Source: Saksenaea vasiformis B4078
Taxonomy: Eukaryota > Mucoromycota > Mucoromycetes > Mucorales > Saksenaeaceae
Length of the DNA: 64,000 nucleotides
Direction of reading: 5' to 3'
Assembly (NCBI GenBank): GCA_000697055.1
Contig: JNDT01002268.1
Location: 1-64,000 of the forward strand
In this document: positions 11,982-21,739 of the stretch, in pieces
Layout of the letters: every line of letters starts with the position of its first letter
Numbering within the stretch: position 1 is the stretch's first letter
Made by a program: the position numbers and the translations under genes
Notes under the pieces: model-generated
Databases searched by the model: none
What the model saw: only the letters and a program-made list of their open reading frames with translations
What the model was told of the DNA's origin: nothing

Positions 11982-13315
11982 CAGTGGGGGGGGACAAAAG
12001 TGTAGACCCTCCCCTTGAAATTTTTTATTTTTTTGAAGCCACTTTGTACTTCTATTCAGTGAAAGTCAACAACCTCTATAGCTCTGAACATGAAACTTTG
12101 AAAGCTTTTTCTTTAGCTGGTACTTTACCTACATGTAAAATTTCATGAGTATTAAGCATGTAAAAAATGGAACAAAACTATATTTAATACGAGGTGCTTC
12201 CACCTTTAGCTTTGATTACTTGAGCAAGCCTCTTGGGCATAGTGTCTATTAACTTGTTGATCTTCTCCAAATCAACTGCATCCCAAGCCTCTATAAGAGC
12301 AGTCTTCATTTTTTTGGGCGATTTGACCTGCTCTTTTCTCTTCTGGATGTAGATTTTCATTTGTTGCCAAATGTTTTCGATTGGATTTAGATATGGAGAT
12401 TGAGCAGGCCACTCCAGCTTTTCCAGTTCGTATGTCTGTCTCCATTCCTTCGCGGCTTTGCTTCTATGAGTAGAAGCTCCATCTTCCATTAGGATGGGTG
12501 CAGTCATGGTAGAGAGTATGTCGAGCAATCCACCTTCGTACACCTTATCCACATAAGCATCAGCTGTCCTCTCTTTTTCGCCCATAACGACCAAAGGAGC
12601 CTTCATGTTCCATGAGATAGCACCCCAGATCATCACCGATGATCTTCCACTTCGGAATGTTGGAACCACACAGTCAAGTTCATATCCTTCTCTGGAGGTT
12701 CTCCACACATGCACTTGGCGAGAATTCTTGCCAATCTCAAACGTTGACTCATCGCTCCAAATAATCCTTTTCCAGAACTCTTTAGGGGCGTTAATGTATT
12801 TCTTGGCAAACACCAGCCTATCATCCTTGTGTTTCTGCTTCAAGAATGGCTTTTTGCGAGCAACTCTTGCATGTATGTCTTGTTGGTTTAGACAGCGGCG
12901 GACTGTACGGTTGCTGACAGTTACTGTGCAAGTGTTCGTCAGTTCATGTCAGTGTGCTGCGACGTTGTTTCTTGCTTGTCTGCACCAGGTGTCTAGCTTC
13001 CCTGTCTGATATCTTCTTTGGCCTTCCAGTGACCTGCGGCATCTCTACACTTCCGCGATCGCGAAAACGCTTCAAGACGCCCTTCACAGGATTTACAGAT
13101 AGGTCACAATTCTTGGCGATTTGCGTGGGTGTAACGCCATTTTTGTGCATTGTGACGATGAGTTCTTTTTGCTCAGTAGTAAATCTCTTTGTAGACATAA
13201 TATTATAGCGCAGAAATGAGAAGAAAAGGGTAAAACGACTGATAGAAAAATATGCACATTTATCAAAAAAGCATCAAATTTCAGGGGGAGGGTCTACACT
13301 TTTGTCCCCCCACTG
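11982..13315 (-). mobile_element. Tc1/mariner DNA transposon, about 1.33 kb, full length
   Basis: Terminal inverted repeats of about 42 bp start CAGTGGGGGG and include ACAAAAGTGTAGACCCTCCC on both ends. The G-run differs (8 on the left, 6 on the right). The left flank is TA; the right flank reads TG, so the TA target duplication has mutated on one side. It carries a single transposase gene on the minus strand and sits inside an unrecognised host gene. Confidence 0.92.
12184..13198 (-). pseudogene. Tc1/mariner transposase with a single frameshift
   Basis: The protein starts MSTKRFTTEQKELIVTMHKN at 13198, with an N-terminal helix-turn-helix region (THVQIA-like: GVTPTQIAKNCDLSVNPVKG). The catalytic DDE domain follows: IWSDESTFEIG (first Asp), MEDGASTHRSK (second Asp) and SPYLNPIENIW (Glu), the DD34E arrangement of Tc1. 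One extra base at 12946 creates a TGA (12944-12946) and shifts the frame. Everything else is open to the TAA at 12184, so the copy was probably active until recently. Confidence 0.9.
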
Positions 13316-13686
13316 TGCATCGGCCTCATGTCTGAGCGAACGATCACTTTTAGATTGCCTTTGATAGTAGGAATCCATTTCTGAACGCCCAACATTAGTT
13401 TCGTCCCATCACCTCCTGAGGCATAAGCGGTGAGCAACGACACATTGTAATTTTGGTACCGTACCAACTGCGTCGAGGTTACTCAGGTTTTGGTTAATTT
13501 TATGGAGCATATCATGCTGCTGCTTTTTGGATAGATCACTGTTAAGCTTAATACCGGCCAAGCTGAAGTCAACTCCAGCTTTCATGCTGTGATCCTTGTA
13601 TCATATATAATTATAGCTACAGAAAGGCGGGGACCAGCAATATAGCGTTATTTGCCAACTACGGTTGTTATTGGCTAGATTTAAGG

Positions 13687-15399
13687 TTAATCATCAATTG
13701 AATGCCGTCGTTTGGCAGGCGTATAAAAAACATTTGGAGAGATGTCAAGGCTCGAGGTTTCGGCGGAAGAAGCCACCAGCATTGAGAGCAGTTTCTGTTG
13801 ACCTTTCACGATGGTCGCAGGCACAATAATATCCTTCAAGTCCAAATGGTGGTTTTTCCAAGCGCATAAAACATCCAAGGTTTCAAGAAATGATGGCACC
13901 TGGTGGATGACTTCGGGCATGATCATCGATGCAACGTGAGAGGCAACAAACACACCTTCCAGAGGGCAGACCTTGAACATATAGCCCACTGAACCTATTT
14001 CATAGTTGTAATAATTAGCGTGTTCTTTTATTCTATCACCAATGCTTCTTAGCCACTCACCAGTCCAATCCATGCCGAGAGTGTATACCTTATCAATGGC
14101 GCCATCCGGGAGGGGCAAATCAAGAAGGCAAGTCAGAATCGCTTTGTTCATACGGATATTTTTGCCCTGCTGCTTGATGGACATCTTGGCCGGAACTGCT
14201 GCTTTTTTCCATTCGCTCGTTGACAATTCCACGTCGCCGGAGGAGAGGATGAGATCAATGCGACGGCCAAATGCATTTGTGGAGGACTTGCTGTCAAAAA
14301 GCCGTTCATGCGTCTTCATAATCGCCTTGGATGCTTTACACGTGGTTTCCCCGCTACAAGCAATATGATTAGATGATATCTACCAACAGCTCTTGTTTTT
14401 CAGCTCACATACTCAAGAGCATCCAGATTAGTACCAAGGAGAAGCTCATCAAGGACCTTGGAAAACTTGCGGTAGAATGCTAATTCACTGTCGTCGGTGA
14501 GCTTATTGCTGGAGGAGGTGTACTGGCAATGTTTCACGATAATGTCCATAATATCCAATATTTGGAGCTTTTCAGTATCCCGATTGCTATCTTCAAGCAG
14601 CATGACACGTTCCTTTGCAATAGCCAACTGTAACAGTTCCTGGTCGAGTTTGCCGGCTGGGTTGCGTCCACGCTACGGAATCGAAAAAAAGAACAAAAGA
14701 AAAGGAAAGAAAGGAAAGGGAGAGCCGTGAGTAAGTCAATCATCAATGACCCATTTACCGCTGCATACTTGAATCAGATCACAGTAAAGCGTTTTCAAGG
14801 ATGTGGAAAGTCCTGGGGGGAGGGTGGTATCGCTACTGGAAATTTGTCGCCAGAAAGCATCATCGACAATATGCTCCTTGAAAATGGAGTTCACGGACCC
14901 ATTGACATTATCGACAATCCTTGACAATGCCAGTCTATAAAATAATAAGGAATTACACCTCAAATTACGAGGATCCACTGATTTCACCTACTTCAACGCG
15001 TTAAGCTTGTAGATATCCGTGAGGTCACTAGACAGAAGCTTTGCTGCCATCATGTCAAGCTTTTGGCCAATGGTTGTTGGTTTGAATGTATTGACGAGTG
15101 CCTGCAAGTCTGCCGCGTCCTGTATGGAGAAATTTCCGGATAACTGATGGAAAAAAGTGAGATCAGAGGAAGAGTCACTGTTCTTGCTAACTTACTGTTT
15201 TCATGCTATAACTAAACACAGCTTCACGGAACTTTGATGGATCGGTTGGTGGCGGGGATTCGCTGTCTGTGTCTTCAAACAATCTTTCGAACTTATGGTG
15301 ATTTGCTCTCGGGGCCTACAGAGACCAGTTATGTTATTGCACTGTGCGCCAAATCATATATTTCCGCAATGTTTCGTTTACCTCACTGCCGCTTGACAT
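13687..15399 (-). CDS. unrecognised protein with a PD-(D/E)XK-like motif
   Basis: Six exons splice in phase from ATG at 15399 (MSSGSE) through KFERLFEDTDSESPPPTDPS, LSGNFSIQDAADLQALVNTF, LALSRIVDNVNGSVNSIFKE and QELLQLAIAKERVMLLEDSN to the last exon, which ends AKRRHSIDD at 13687. The last exon holds GRRIDLILSSGDVELSTSEW followed by KK. This is an Asp followed about a dozen residues later by an E-x-K, with a conserved KQQGKNIRMNKAIL helix after it. That layout resembles the PD-(D/E)XK nuclease core, but this is my inference and no named family is certain. The introns are about 45-65 bp. A basic C-terminus (AKRRH) could aid nuclear import. Confidence 0.65.
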
Positions 15400-15624
15400 T
15401 GCGTGAACGACATGTCTATGTAATAAAAACGAATTATTCAAGTGAACAAGAGAATACATTTATACAAATAAACAAGGGCATACTTGTCACCAAACATAGT
15501 TTCTACGTTCTCTATGCTTTGGATATTGACGTTCTGCACGCTGGAATTTTTACTTCGGTTATCGTTTTTTAGCCCTTCAACAAGACTCTATCAATAGATA
15601 TAGGTTAATTTTATACTTTGCTGG

Positions 15625-16465
15625 TCAACTTGCATCCCATTTTTTTATCCAGGCCGAAGCCGCTTCTTGATCTTTACAAGATCTGATGTCTTTCGATATC
15701 TTGGATAGGAGGAGGTCGTGGGACGCCTCCGGGAAGTCGGCGTTTTTCATCACATATGCATGCTTGATGGACCAGCTTTTGGGATCCACCTCATTGAAGT
15801 AATTAAGATACATGGCAGGGTAGACAAGAAGTGAAAAGTGGTTTTATGACAATGAAGTGTACGTTGCATGAGGCGGATGCACTAAAATCACCACCAAATA
15901 AGGCGCGAATGACATCACTAAAAATTCCGACAACTTGGATTTCTTACCTGACAGCACCACTCTCCGGGAATTTCGCAGAGAGTATCAGCGCGGCCCTCCG
16001 GATAATCAACAAAGGAATCAATACACCCGGGCCTGACAAAGAGGCTAGGATGACGGGTCTCTAACCGCCGTACCACTCAAGGAGTGATTTTGAGATAGTC
16101 CCAACCAGTTTTCTGCGCCTGATTGCCTAAGGGTTGGTTGGTAGCCTTTGCTGTAAACTCGAAAGGGTTCCTGCTCAGGTCTTTGAAGGCTGTAGAATAA
16201 AATGAACATATGTGTATATGGAACAGTGGATGTTTACCAAAAAGGCACTGGTTAGGACCGGCCGCTTACGGAGGCTCCCACAAAGTATGTGTTCGCATCT
16301 TAGCAGGATGACCTCCGCAGCGGTGCAAAAGGAGTCTAAAGAAATAGCTGTAGTTAATTGTTTCTTCAGATAAGAAAAATACATTCCTTTCAAGCTGTCG
16401 TTGGATCGATGCATGAAGAGAAAGCTTGCGTCACTTGAAAACGAACGTACTTGATCTTGTGCCAC
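15625..16465 (-). pseudogene. unrecognised broken gene
   Basis: Coding-like exons run 16465-16239 (SFLFMHRSNDSLKGMYFSYL), then after a GT-AG intron FKDLSRNPFEFTAKATNQPL. The frame continues to a TGA at 16077-16079 and stays open beyond it (ETRHPSLFVRPGCIDSFVDY) to a GTAAGA donor near 15963. A last exon (15813-15625) starts MYLNYFNEVDPKSWSIKHAY and ends IKKWDAS. The internal stop within a continuing frame suggests a pseudogene. No family is recognised. Confidence 0.4.
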
Positions 16466-18094
16466 ATGAAAGAGAATAGAGTGCTCTACTTTTTCAAGTT
16501 AACTGTAGTTGATTATAAACATAAGCAGCTTACCAGGTTTGACATCATATGTAAATCGCATTTTTTGTGGCAGTATCGCCATCAGAAGGTGCGCTTTTTC
16601 TTATATTTAAATACTCTGTATCAGAAAATAATGCCAGGAACTGCTGCACACTTACCGACAAAGCATAAGATAAATGTACTTGTCAGTGGGTCACGAAAGG
16701 GATTCGAAAAAAAAAGACAGTTCGTAAGAAGTCTCTTGGCGCACGTGCCACATCACGTCATCCATAAAAAGTGATCGCTTGGCATGGCAAAAATCACAAG
16801 ATAAGGACTAGACGTGACGCATCTATGTGAATAGTTTAGCGACAGATGCTTACATGCAGTCGTGGTGTATATAACCCAAGGTACTTCCCTTACCGGTTTT
16901 TATCACTTGTAATTATCATTCACAAGGCACGGCAAGATCATCTCCAAAGCATAAACGCAACGCAAATTATGATCACCAGTTTGGTTAGTCCTTATACAAG
17001 TCAAAGATGTAATTATCTTCAGTTCAATCGCTTACCAGCAGTCGTAAAATGACAAGACAAGGAAAAGAAAAAGGAGAAACGACAACTTGACGAATAAATA
17101 AATTGATCCAATCAAATAATGTTTTATGTGTCACTCCGTTCACAGGATTGATCCAGTATGTATACTATGGTGCATAGTGAAGATTAGCTATGAACCACAC
17201 AAAAGCTATGTGCAACTATACAAGAGACTCATAACTAATTCCACCAAGGCCAACCCTGGCAAGTGCTATCCGCAAGCCGTTTTGACTCTCATACGGTTGT
17301 ACGCATAATTACTTCCCACCAAAAAAAAAGTATGTTTGTTGGGTTCGCAGGTTTTCTTATGCATTCAATCGATTGTAACGTACGCGCTCGGTTCAGGTAT
17401 ATCGAATGAGGAAGTCGATCATTATTCGTCTGGACGGTTTTTTACTGAAAGTTATCCCGTTACGTGCTGTATCTCTTAATATGACATCCGTACATCCGCT
17501 GTAATAGATGAAAGAAGGCTGTTTATTATGGTATCAAGAATGCGCTAATCCAACAGGTTTGATACGAAACGGTCATCAGTGTAAAGTTAAAAATGAAACA
17601 AAAAGGTAAATAATAGGAAATAGACCAACAATACGAGCAGCAGAAGACCGTTGCAATTGATGAAGCTCAAAGACGACCGACTGTTTTTGTAATGCAAGCT
17701 GTGCCGTTGTCGAATACGGTTTGTTGGTGGCTAGTTTACCAAGGACGTGATATATGGGACCAAGGCTGACAGAAGAAAATAAGATGAGAACAGCAACATA
17801 CTGTATGATCGGTTGTGTATTCTAGTGGTGTGGTTGCAATACAACCTACCCCTTTTCACTGGTGTCTCTGCGAGGAGCCGTCGGGTAGAATCGCGTCGTT
17901 CGTGTTCGACCGTCGGGTATCAGAGAGCTGTATCAGTATCTAGCTACACGTGATCTACAACAACACAGAACTGAGATCCGCTAGTTCCATAGCTGAGCTG
18001 CCTGCCTTCAGACTGAGGTGATCGTTCAATAAATATAGAATAACATGAAAGACCATCTAATCATCATAAGACAACTAGGGACCGAGCATAGCCG
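16466..18094. other. gene-poor stretch, no gene recognised
   Basis: Only short open frames without coding character. It flanks the 3' side of Fanzor copy B. Confidence 0.5.
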
Positions 18095-18171
18095 GAATCG
18101 CCTAACGCGGAAGGATTAACACCTTTCACTCCCGGTACATTACCCAAAAAAAAGCGTTAAGAAACGCTATC
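18095..18171 (-). ncRNA. candidate omega-RNA region, copy B
   Basis: Downstream of the copy B stop there is a perfect hairpin AGCGTT-TCTT-AACGCT (18153-18168). About 40 bases further is CCTTCCGCGTTAGGCG (18099-18114), which repeats the GTTAGGC core of the copy A and D hairpins. The distance from the stop (58 bases) and the stem differ from A and D, so this is weaker evidence for the same element. Confidence 0.3.
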
Positions 18172-18870
18172 CTACGTCCTACTAGGACGACTCAGCGAGA
18201 CAGGTCGGGAATCTAACTGCTCTTCATGTTCCATGTAACTGTGCACGACCCGCCGAATGTTCCTACTAGCGTTTACATCTCTGTTCCACAGCTAAGTAGC
18301 AGGTTATGTATATACATATATATAGTTTTCTCTCTCAATGCATACCAGACGTGGTTCATGGTGAAGGCATTCCTTCACAGGATACACATCACTGCGCCAA
18401 TCGTTTAGCCCTAAAACGACACCGTTTGGTCAGTAGCTTTGTACGATATAAGAATGTTTACCAATTGGCGCTTTCTCGGGACACACAGACGTTCGATGTA
18501 TTGCGCGTCCGTCCTCGTTTAAGCAATAGCGCTTTTTGCCACTATCGTTCTTCAAACGGAGCATCTTGGTGCTGTGTTAGATATAGAACTATCAGCTATA
18601 GTAACTTTAAAGGAAAAACATTACCTGTGTTCACAACGCTGTGTTGGAACACGCAGTTGTCTTGTCTCGTGCTCGCACTCTGAGCACACCTTACTAGTCT
18701 TGTATTCATCGACTAGTAGCACGATAGCTTTCTGTGCCAGTACCCGTCGGAATTTCTGTTGATTAAAGAAAGACTATTATAGGGCAAACGGACTTTTGAT
18801 CATAATTGCCTTTATCGGCATAGGGGCATGCTTCTTCACGGGTTTCAAGTCAGCATCACCAAAGGCAACT
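18172..18870 (-). pseudogene. Fanzor (TnpB-like) protein, copy B, 3' fragment
   Basis: Five exons are readable on the minus strand: VAFGDADLKPVKKHAPMPIK (18870-18810), KFRRVLAQKAIVLLVDEYKT with SKVCSECEHE (18755-18625), KKRYCLNEDGRAIHRTSVCP, SDVYPVKECLHHEPRL, and LWNRDVNASRNIRRVVHSYM ending SRPSRT at the TAG 18172-18174. They carry the RuvC-II Glu (DEYKTSK), the zinc-ribbon cysteines and the RuvC-III Asp, with the same exon junctions as copy D. The donor after exon 1 is GC instead of GT. No RuvC-I exon or earlier sequence was found upstream, so the copy is 5'-truncated although its remaining frame is clean. Confidence 0.8.
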
Positions 18871-19820
18871 CTGAGAAAGAAAATCAATGTAATGCAGATT
18901 ATTAATGCCATTTTACATGGTTCTCATTTCGGTTTGCGTAATGACCAAGCGTCGGAAAAGTTGACAACCTCTCAGCAATAAGCGCTTGTTCTGAAGGTAC
19001 AGTCACTATATGATGTTTTGATCACTTAAGGTACGTATGCAGAGTCAACGGTAGTAATAAACTCCGAGCTGAAGCAGCACGTATGGAGACCTGCAACTCT
19101 CAGTATCACTGAAAGGTGTATAATTGGACATACGGATATAACAATCCTACAATTCAGTTCAACGCGGCCAGAACTGAAACATATTCTTCGTCTAAAGTAC
19201 CAATCGGAGAGCGTCCATAGGGGTGTCAGTTCCTGCGAAGAAAAAAAAAAATCGAGAACAACAATGTTCCACCTATTTCTGCTTCCATCCCTGATTAGAA
19301 GTGGGACAAAAGCAATGAACTATATTTGTAGCACTGTGAGAATCATCTACTCTCCGTACCTGCCCCAATCTAATAAAAACGCTTCTTCAGACTGGACAAA
19401 AGACGCAATCGCATTAACTGAGATTAGCAATCTGCTTCAAAGTCCTCAGAGGGAATAACGATAGAAGAACATCGTCTGACGTTTCAGACTGTGACCAAGT
19501 TTCACCGGCTTCCCTTTTTCTTTGCCGTTTACCTTCTTTTATTATCCTACATAACAGATTACAGCGTAGAAGTTCAAAAAAAAAAAGAAAAACGCCAATC
19601 TGAACTTGTATCTTCAAGTGTCCCTGACGAAGGACCCACTACAATCGTATAATTCTGTATGATTAACTAGAAGTAAAACAGCGTTTACTTGAGTCATGTA
19701 GTTGGTGCTCCCAAAGAGACAAAAAAAATTCAACTCATCTGAGATGTGCTACATACCCGGGTCTATCAGGCGGAGTATATTCTAACCTAAGATGGTGAAA
19801 ACAGCAGAAATTCATACAGT
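18871..19820. other. gene-poor stretch, no gene recognised
   Basis: The missing 5' part of Fanzor copy B would be expected here on the minus strand. I looked for the GVDPG motif and upstream exons and did not find them. Confidence 0.5.
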
Positions 19821-20548
19821 ATGCTTCTTTCTATCATGCCATCCCCAACAGAAAAAATTGTTTCAAAGATATGGAGAGAGGGAAGATCTGAAGGATCGGA
19901 ATTTTTTGACTTAAAAACACGAAGAGAGGATAAAAGGGAACTGCTTGAAATGGTCAACGAACAATTCAAAGAAGTAAACGATGTACTATTTCTCCGGGAT
20001 GGAGGAAGTACATGCATGGAAGTGAATTTTACCGGTAAGCAAGCACCGCTGCATGACCTAATTTTCAAGGATGGAACAGCTATTGTTAGTGCACCCCCCT
20101 GGAGCCCGGTTCAAAAGTGGTCCAACTGACACTGTATAACCTCCCCCTCATAAAGAGGGAAATCCTACTAAAGGAGATACGCAAGACCATGGAATTCTTT
20201 GGAGTGATCCTCCAAATCGATATCTCCACAGACAGAAAAACAGATATATTCCTGGGGACAGCCTTGATCTTGATCGATATTGCGGAAAAAAGCGACAAGA
20301 AGTTCCAAGAACTGAAACATATTATACACAAAGGTCGTGGGCCCCGCGACGCAACCTACGCCACCTGGGATGGGATGCCCGGTTACTGTCATTCATGCCA
20401 CGAAGGAAAGGGGCACACACCTGCATGTGCCAAAAGTCCTCACCGAAATACTGAATGCCGGAGATGTCATGGGTATGGGCATGTCTCGAAAACCTGCCCC
20501 GCCCCAAACGAAGGCAAAAAAAGAAAACGGTATTCATCGGGAAAATGA
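19821..20548 (+). pseudogene. CCHC zinc-knuckle protein (gag-like), one frameshift
   Basis: The first frame (19821 to about 20105) reads IVSKIWREGRSEGSEFFDLK and AIVSAPPWSP. The text then continues one frame over as KVVQLTLYNLPLIKREILLK to 20548. The shift lies in the C-run of CCCGGTTC near 20108 and looks like one lost base. The C-terminal half carries two zinc knuckles, CHSCHEGKGHTPAC and CRRCHGYGHVSKTC, then a basic tail KKRKRYSSGK. This layout resembles the ORF1/gag-like nucleic-acid-binding proteins of non-LTR retroelements. No reverse transcriptase follows, so it is a solo or orphaned copy. Confidence 0.6.
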
Positions 20549-21739
20549 AATATCAACTGTCTACATATCAGTTATTTGCGAAATTCTATGGGAATGCAGT
20601 TTGTTAACAGTAGCTCAATCTGTGCAACAGTAGCATTAGGACATCTCTTCCCTATCCTTTCCATCCATGTAACAGTTTTCCTTTTTGATTACATACTGCA
20701 CAATCGCCAATGACCAACTTCTGGCAACTTCATTATCCAGTAAGTGAGCTCTCCATCATTATCGGATTGAAGCACCAAATGGCCACCTCATATTGGTTAA
20801 ATGTATTAGCACACAGCAGAAGCCCTATTGTCGGGAGCAAAATATCTTCGTCCCCTTCCTTTCGAGAGCAGGAACATGTTAACGTTCTAGATTTATCTTG
20901 ATACGGTTTTGTACAATAGTTGCTCTCAGTTTAAGATGGAGTTCGAGTTCAGTTTGGGCACACCTCCAGAGGGGCATTGACCCCAAGATCGGTATATTGC
21001 GCACTTACAGTGATAAGTGAAGCGATCATCGTTGAGTATGCTTTGCTCATCCATTTCTTTTTGTATGACTCCTCTATCACTGTCCCAGTCCCAGTTTTTG
21101 TTTATTTACCCATCCCATCTTGTTCCCATTATTTATTGTTGTTTCTCGAAAGTTACTTGTAAAGCCTGAACCCTGGGAACAATGGAAAACATCAAAATCC
21201 GAAGCCAAAGCCTATATGTTTCAGGAACTTATAGAGGTTTTACTCTGTGGTACAAGGAAAAAAAGAAAGAAAAGAACGGGAAATAATTTTATTGTAAACG
21301 GACATGAGCTCAAACGATTACCTAGGAATATCTTCTACAATGGCTTCATTTCATGAAATAGCATCCAGTTTGCGAATTCAAGGAACTCAACAATCGCATC
21401 GATCGCAATAGCAAATTTAGTCTAATCCTGCGATCACTACTCCTTCTGGACTTCACGCGCCCCTTTCGCTTACCTCAGAACTGGTTCATGAAAATAAGTT
21501 AATCCACACATAAGAAATACACGATGGGCCTATCATCAAAGATATCAGTAGATAGTCCGTGTTGGGATCGAGCTCCAGTGAATGTCCGGCCTTCAGAATG
21601 GAACGGCTAAATCCAATAAAGGAAACGGTATAATATCATCATTAGGCAGTGCATACAAAGAAGTATACATTCGATGTCAAACGACACCCGCCACCAACGG
21701 AATTAATTCTTTTTTCTCATGTCGAATTACCAAAGTAGC
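20549..21739. other. gene-poor stretch with one possible remnant
   Basis: A block at about 21170-21354 on the plus strand (ELIEVLLCGTRKKRKKRTGN, FIVNGHELKRLPRNIFYNGF) reads like coding sequence but has no ATG or recognised family. The missing 3' end of Fanzor copy C should lie at 21.5-21.7 kb on the minus strand, but no zinc ribbon or RuvC-III motif is found there. Confidence 0.35.

Larger units (their letters stand above)
11131..13585 (-). pseudogene. unrecognised gene interrupted by a Tc1 element
   Basis: The gene starts MKAGVDFSLAGIKLNSDLSK at 13585. It runs to a frameshift near 13460, continues YNVSLLTAYASGGDGTKLML to the Tc1 junction at 13316, and resumes past the element at 11981 as YDLLDEKRREQVKEVYEF. 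A GT-AG intron joins KKNKHE to GKVTVVYEDSACDSNPRLVK. A second frameshift lies near 11395, and the last part (GDKDSGYINIEKGV to NLESLLE) ends at 11131. Removing the element together with one duplicated TA restores the codons across the junction (RPM-YDLLDE), so the insertion hit coding sequence. No domain is recognised. Two frameshifts plus the insertion make it non-functional. Confidence 0.6.

Noticed and set aside
15960..16085. tRNA-like A and B boxes on the minus strand (GTGGTACGGCGGTTAGAGAC ... TATTGATTCC), suggesting a tRNA-derived SINE
   Set aside because: The same stretch continues an open coding frame from the exon upstream, ends in a GTAAGA donor and has no cloverleaf, so a broken protein gene explains it better.
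20977..21162. Hydrophobic plus-strand frame (IVEYALLIHFFLYDSSITVP)
   Set aside because: Short, without a clear gene structure, and pyrimidine-rich sequence alone explains the hydrophobicity.
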